Source: Rathayibacter tritici
Lineage (GTDB): Bacteria; Actinomycetota; Actinomycetes; Actinomycetales; Microbacteriaceae
Length of the DNA stretch: 43,102 nt
Assembly (NCBI RefSeq): GCF_002932875.1
Contig: NZ_PSWS01000024.1
Span: 1-43,102 of the forward strand
Direction of reading: 5' to 3'
The notes beneath the pieces were generated by a model, which made no database searches, was not told the origin of the DNA, and was given only the letters and a program-made list of their open reading frames with translations. This document shows, one piece after another, positions 40,208 through 43,102 of the stretch (positions are counted from its first letter, which is position 1; every line of letters starts with the position of its first letter). Position numbers and translations under genes: made by a program.

Positions 40208-40958
40208 CGACGACGTCCAGCCTGCGCTTGCGGCCCCAGTACCAGAGCAGGGTCCCGAGGTAGCCGAGCGCCTTGCCCTTCCGGATCGAGATCAGGACGA
40301 CCGCGCGCGTATTGAAGACGGCCTCGCGGCGGTCGATCACCTGGCAGACCTTCAGGTGCAGTTCCAGGTCCTCATCGGTGTCGTCGATGCTCGAGCGCGG
40401 GAATCCGCCGACCTCGAGGTAGAGCGCGGCGTCGATCGCGAGGTTGCAGCCGGCCGCCATGAACATCCGGTACCGCTGGCCGGGGCGACGGTAGAAGACG
40501 GCCGGCGCGTGCTCCATCAGGCGGATCAGCGCGGTGCCGAGCACGCCGTCGTACCAGCGGTAGACCGCCTCGTCCGTCCGCGGGGACAACCGTCCGCCGA
40601 CGAAGCGAGCGCCGCCGCGCACGTCGGCTTTGAGACGCGCGACCCACTCGGGACTGGGCAGGCAATCGGCGTCGGTGCGGGCCACGACTGACGCGCCGTC
40701 GGCAATCGCGTGGCGGAACCCGGTGTCGGACGCGGCTCCGGTGCCCTTCTGCGCCTCGTCGATCACGGCGATCTGGCGTTCCGGGCACCGCCGGCGGAAC
40801 TCTTCGATCACGGCGCGCGAGCCATCGGTGCTCCCGTTGTCCACGAGCAGGAGCGTGAACTGCGGATCTGTCTGCCGAGCGAGCGCGTCGAGGGCGCCGT
40901 CGAGCAGCTTCTCCTCATCGAGGAAGGGCACGACCACCCAGAACCCGCGCGCGCTCAT
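40197..40958 (-). CDS. Glycosyltransferase family 2 protein
   Basis: The 253-residue protein has the GT-A fold of family 2: 'WVVVPFLDEE' (7-16), nucleotide-sugar site 'DNGSTDGS' (40-47), DxD-type motif Asp96-Ala-Asp98 in 'ARTDADCLP', and the acidic catalytic region 'DDTDEDLELHLKV' in the second half. No clear membrane helix is present, though the basic C-terminus with Trp/Tyr could touch the membrane. First gene of a three-gene overlapping operon with the reductase and MBL hydrolase, divergent from the ketosynthase gene. The acceptor may be the lipid made by those enzymes. Confidence 0.87.
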   Translation of the reverse strand: MSARGFWVVVPFLDEEKLLDGALDALARQTDPQFTLLLVDNGSTDGSRAVIEEFRRRCPERQIAVIDEAQKGTGAASDTGFRHAIADGASVVARTDADCLPSPEWVARLKADVRGGARFVGGRLSPRTDEAVYRWYDGVLGTALIRLMEHAPAVFYRRPGQRYRMFMAAGCNLAIDAALYLEVGGFPRSSIDDTDEDLELHLKVCQVIDRREAVFNTRAVVLISIRKGKALGYLGTLLWYWGRKRRLDVVDVR

Positions 40959-41091
40959 CCGTCCCCCGCTCCGGGACCATGCTGTCGGCGGGGGCTCGCG
41001 CCGTCAAACTGTGACGCCGCGGCACGCTCCAGTGCACAGGCGCGCTATACAGTGAGGCGCTCCGTGCGTCCCGGAGCAGGAAGGGGCCAGC

Positions 41092-42060
41092 GTGCCCGAC
41101 CTCCTCCCGCTCCGCATCCTCGGCACCGGAGAGGCCCTCCCCGAGCGGATCGTCAGCACCGCCGAGGTCGCCGCGGTCTGCGGTCTGCCCGCCGACGAGG
41201 CCGAGCGCCGCTCCGGCGTGCGCACCCGCCACTGGGTCACGGATGACGAGGATCCCCTGGAGCTGGGCCTGCTCGCCGCCCGTCGGGCGCTCGCGGCCGC
41301 CGGACTCGACACGGTCGACGTGGTGCTCAACGCCTCGGGCACGCAGGTGCAGGCGATCCCGGACGGAGGCGCGCTGCTCGCGGCGGGCCTCGGCCTCGAC
41401 GACGTCTCGGCGTACAGCGTGCACGCGACCTGCCTGTCGTTCCTGGTTGCGCTGCAGGAGGCGGGGTTCCTGCTCGCGACGGGACGGGCCGACCACGTGC
41501 TCATCGTCTCGACCGACTGCGGCAGCCGCGGCATCGATCCGACCCAGCCGGAGAGCGCCCTCCTGTTCGGCGACGCGGCCGCCGCCGTCGTGATCGGCCG
41601 TGCCGACACTCCGTGCCAGGGCCTGGTGACCACGCGCTTCCGCACCCGCCCGAGCGGAGTGAGGCACGCGGAGTTGCGCGGGTTCGGCTCGCGTATCCGC
41701 ATCGAGGAGGCGGCCGAGCGGCTGGCGGATTTCCGCTTCGACATGCAGGGCAAGGCGCTCCTCCTGGATGCACTGCGGCACTTCCCGGCGTTCCTGGAGG
41801 AGGTGCGGCCCGGCCTTTCGACCGGCCTCCCCGGTATCGACCGCGTCGTTCCGCACCAGACCAGCGCGGCCGGCCTCGCGGGCATGGCCCGCTTCTGGGG
41901 ACGCGAGCGGATGACGATCACGCTCGGCGAGGTCGGCAACACGATCGGCAGCGCGATCCCGCTGGCCCTGCACCGGACGCGCGTCCAGCCGGGGGAGTCG
42001 GTGCTCCTGGTGGGGACGGGTGCGGGCACGCACTACGGGGCGGTGGTGCTGCAAGCGTGA
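41092..42060 (+). CDS. 3-oxoacyl-ACP synthase III family ketosynthase
   Basis: The 322-residue protein has the thiolase fold of KAS III/OleA-type enzymes with a complete catalytic triad: Cys114 in 'VHATCLSF', His255 in 'VVPHQTS' and Asn283 in 'GEVGNTIGSAIPLAL'. The N-terminal 'ILGTGEALPERIVST' is typical of FabH-like proteins. Sequence around the active Cys differs from housekeeping FabH ('..ACAGF..'), and the gene is not in a fab cluster, so it probably condenses acyl-thioesters for a special product. GTG start with AGGAAGGGG upstream. It is divergent from the GT2-reductase-MBL operon across 133 bases. Confidence 0.88.
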   Translation: MPDLLPLRILGTGEALPERIVSTAEVAAVCGLPADEAERRSGVRTRHWVTDDEDPLELGLLAARRALAAAGLDTVDVVLNASGTQVQAIPDGGALLAAGLGLDDVSAYSVHATCLSFLVALQEAGFLLATGRADHVLIVSTDCGSRGIDPTQPESALLFGDAAAAVVIGRADTPCQGLVTTRFRTRPSGVRHAELRGFGSRIRIEEAAERLADFRFDMQGKALLLDALRHFPAFLEEVRPGLSTGLPGIDRVVPHQTSAAGLAGMARFWGRERMTITLGEVGNTIGSAIPLALHRTRVQPGESVLLVGTGAGTHYGAVVLQA

Positions 42061-42238
42061 GCGGGGCGGGCGGACCTGCTCGGGAACGGCGAGGCGGTGG
42101 GTAGGGGAGAGCTTCGAGAGAGTTCAGCGGTGCGCCCATCGGCGAGGTCCAGGCCGGCGGAACCGGTTGTGACGCGGGACAGGTGCTCGATCCATTCGCG
42201 ATTCACTTGCGGGCGGCGCACGAACACTGCGATCGCGT

Positions 42239-42529
42239 TCAGAACGGATCTGACCCACCCTCGTCGTTCCACCGGTCAAGGTCCTTCTCGGCCCGCGCGG
42301 CAGCGGCGGGACTCTGCCAGGCGATCATCGCCGCGTCGGCCCACGCTGTGGTCGAGGCAGGGTTCATGTCGTAGGAAGCCCAGAAACGAGCTTCTCGATC
42401 GGTCTCCAGTGCGAGAAGCGTCAGCGGGCTGGACCGGACGGGTGTCGCGGAAATCGAGAATGGAATCTCGGTGCCGCCGTGAGAATTTCCCTCAGCTGAT
42501 GCTGGGGTCGTGCTGTTCAGTGCAGCCAT
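42239..42529 (-). CDS. Hypothetical protein, 96 residues
   Basis: A soluble protein with no recognised family. The first 45 residues are Ser/Thr-rich and the rest contains 'DREARFWASYDMNPASTTAWADAAMIAWQSPAAAARAEKDLDRW', which looks like two Trp-containing helices. Codon bias is moderate and no clear ribosome site was found; a GTG at 42544 is an alternative start. A further open frame downstream on the same strand (42033..42272) overlaps it and is uncertain. Confidence 0.45.
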   Translation of the reverse strand: MAALNSTTPASAEGNSHGGTEIPFSISATPVRSSPLTLLALETDREARFWASYDMNPASTTAWADAAMIAWQSPAAAARAEKDLDRWNDEGGSDPF

Positions 42530-42752
42530 GCTCGGACTGTACACCTGCGCCGACGCTTCACATCGAATCGAAGAGGATCGGCTCCACGTCGGCGCTTATC
42601 GCCGGGAAGGTCTTGTGAAATGATCTCCCATCGCGGTGCGATCGGGCCTACTCTAAAACGCCGACCGCGCCGCGGAGGCGCACGACCCTCCTCCTGTTCT
42701 CCACGAGCGTGTCGTGAATGGCGAGGGTTTCTCCTAGCTGAGCCGAGTCCTC

Positions 42753-43019
42753 ATGTCCCCAGCGGACGAAATGAATGCCAAGTCCCGAGCAGTGCTGAAT
42801 GAGCTAGTCAATGCCTTCGCGGAAGCCGGCGGTGCGAATCCCGGGTTGGTCGCTAGCGTTCTCCGCGACGCCGCCGATCTCCTCGATGTAACTAATTCGG
42901 ACACTCTTGCCCATCGACGGCGGCGAATGCCGACGTCGATGGACAAGCGCTCGGCGGCCTTTGATGCGCCGGATCTTCCCTCCGTCTCACCCGGCGCTTT
43001 GTGGGCTCTTCGCAGTTGA
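42753..43019 (+). CDS. Hypothetical protein, 88 residues
   Basis: The N-terminal half reads as a helical segment ('KSRAVLNELVNAFAEAGGANPGLVASVLRDAADLLDV') and the rest is Arg/Pro-rich. No family was recognised. The start could be the ATG at 42753 or a second one six codons later (42771). The gene is near the right edge, in sequence less GC-biased than the rest of the window. Confidence 0.45.
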   Translation: MSPADEMNAKSRAVLNELVNAFAEAGGANPGLVASVLRDAADLLDVTNSDTLAHRRRRMPTSMDKRSAAFDAPDLPSVSPGALWALRS

Positions 43020-43102
43020 GGGTGTAGCCGTACGAGTGTGGGGTCGGCGCGTCGTGGCCGGGAGTGGGGTCGAGGTCTTCCGATGATGGAGGTTCCTACG
43101 CC
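43020..43102. other. Right edge, possible end of another mobile element
   Basis: The last 80 bases carry no gene. The segment 'GTCTTCCGATGATGGAGG' near 43073..43090 has the look of a transposon leader, but no terminal repeat or transposase is inside the window. Confidence 0.25.

Noticed and set aside
42033-42272. A 79-codon minus-strand frame overlapping the ketosynthase end
   Set aside because: Part of it ('VFVRRPQVNREWIEHLSRVTTGSAGLDLADG') looks protein-like, but it overlaps two other genes and has no ribosome site; evidence is too weak to annotate.

Overview
This window is chromosomal DNA from a high-GC Gram-positive bacterium, most likely a member of the Microbacteriaceae (Actinomycetota). 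The reasons are strongly GC-biased third codon positions, many GTG/TTG starts behind AGGAGG-type ribosome binding sites, a protein almost identical in layout to the levodione reductase of Leifsonia/'Corynebacterium aquaticum' (25503..26288), and family choices such as DUF3349, a ROK-controlled sugar ABC operon and Tat/lipoprotein signals. The genus cannot be fixed from the sequence alone. No rRNA, tRNA or CRISPR array was seen.

Layout. 1-700: the 5' end of a probable IS5-type insertion sequence that has cut an Abi/HEPN defence gene. 946-6000: an esterase, a VOC protein with a divergent MarR regulator and two visible operator-like palindromes, small unknown proteins, the ribosome-rescue factor ArfB and an M18 aminopeptidase. 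6300-17150: a secreted orphan, a large secreted GH43 glycosidase, a C26 amidohydrolase, an orphan AAA ATPase, and a sugar ABC operon (binding protein, two permeases, no ATPase) divergent from a ROK repressor, with a probable GH36 alpha-galactosidase stub between them. 17500-22900: a secreted matrixin-like metalloprotease, an SDR, an AraC regulator, two overlapping genes for membrane and unknown proteins, a minimal AraC-type DNA-binding protein and a methyltransferase. 23000-28600: an acyl-CoA synthetase, levodione reductase, a lipoprotein, an M23 cell-wall peptidase and small membrane proteins. 28600-31320: a Lys/Ala-rich protein and a PiT phosphate transporter operon ending in a duplicated DUF3349 protein. 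31370-37100: an XRE regulator, a large FAD/NAD-binding protein whose 3' end runs into a haloperoxidase remnant, gamma-glutamyltransferase and a secreted orphan. 37380-38310: a YozG/DUF2975 regulator-membrane pair with a duplicated start region that creates a six-codon upstream ORF. 38416-42060: an unusual cassette of a ketosynthase III divergent from three overlapping genes for a glycosyltransferase 2, an OleD-like reductase and an MBL-fold hydrolase. The right edge holds two small hypothetical genes and possibly the end of another mobile element.

The most interesting parts are the ketosynthase/reductase/glycosyltransferase/MBL cassette, which looks like a small lipid or natural-product pathway without its usual activating partner, and several large inverted repeats that lie between divergently transcribed genes, where simple terminators are not expected. 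Two decaying gene remnants (alpha-galactosidase and haloperoxidase) and an IS-cut Abi gene show recent gene loss.
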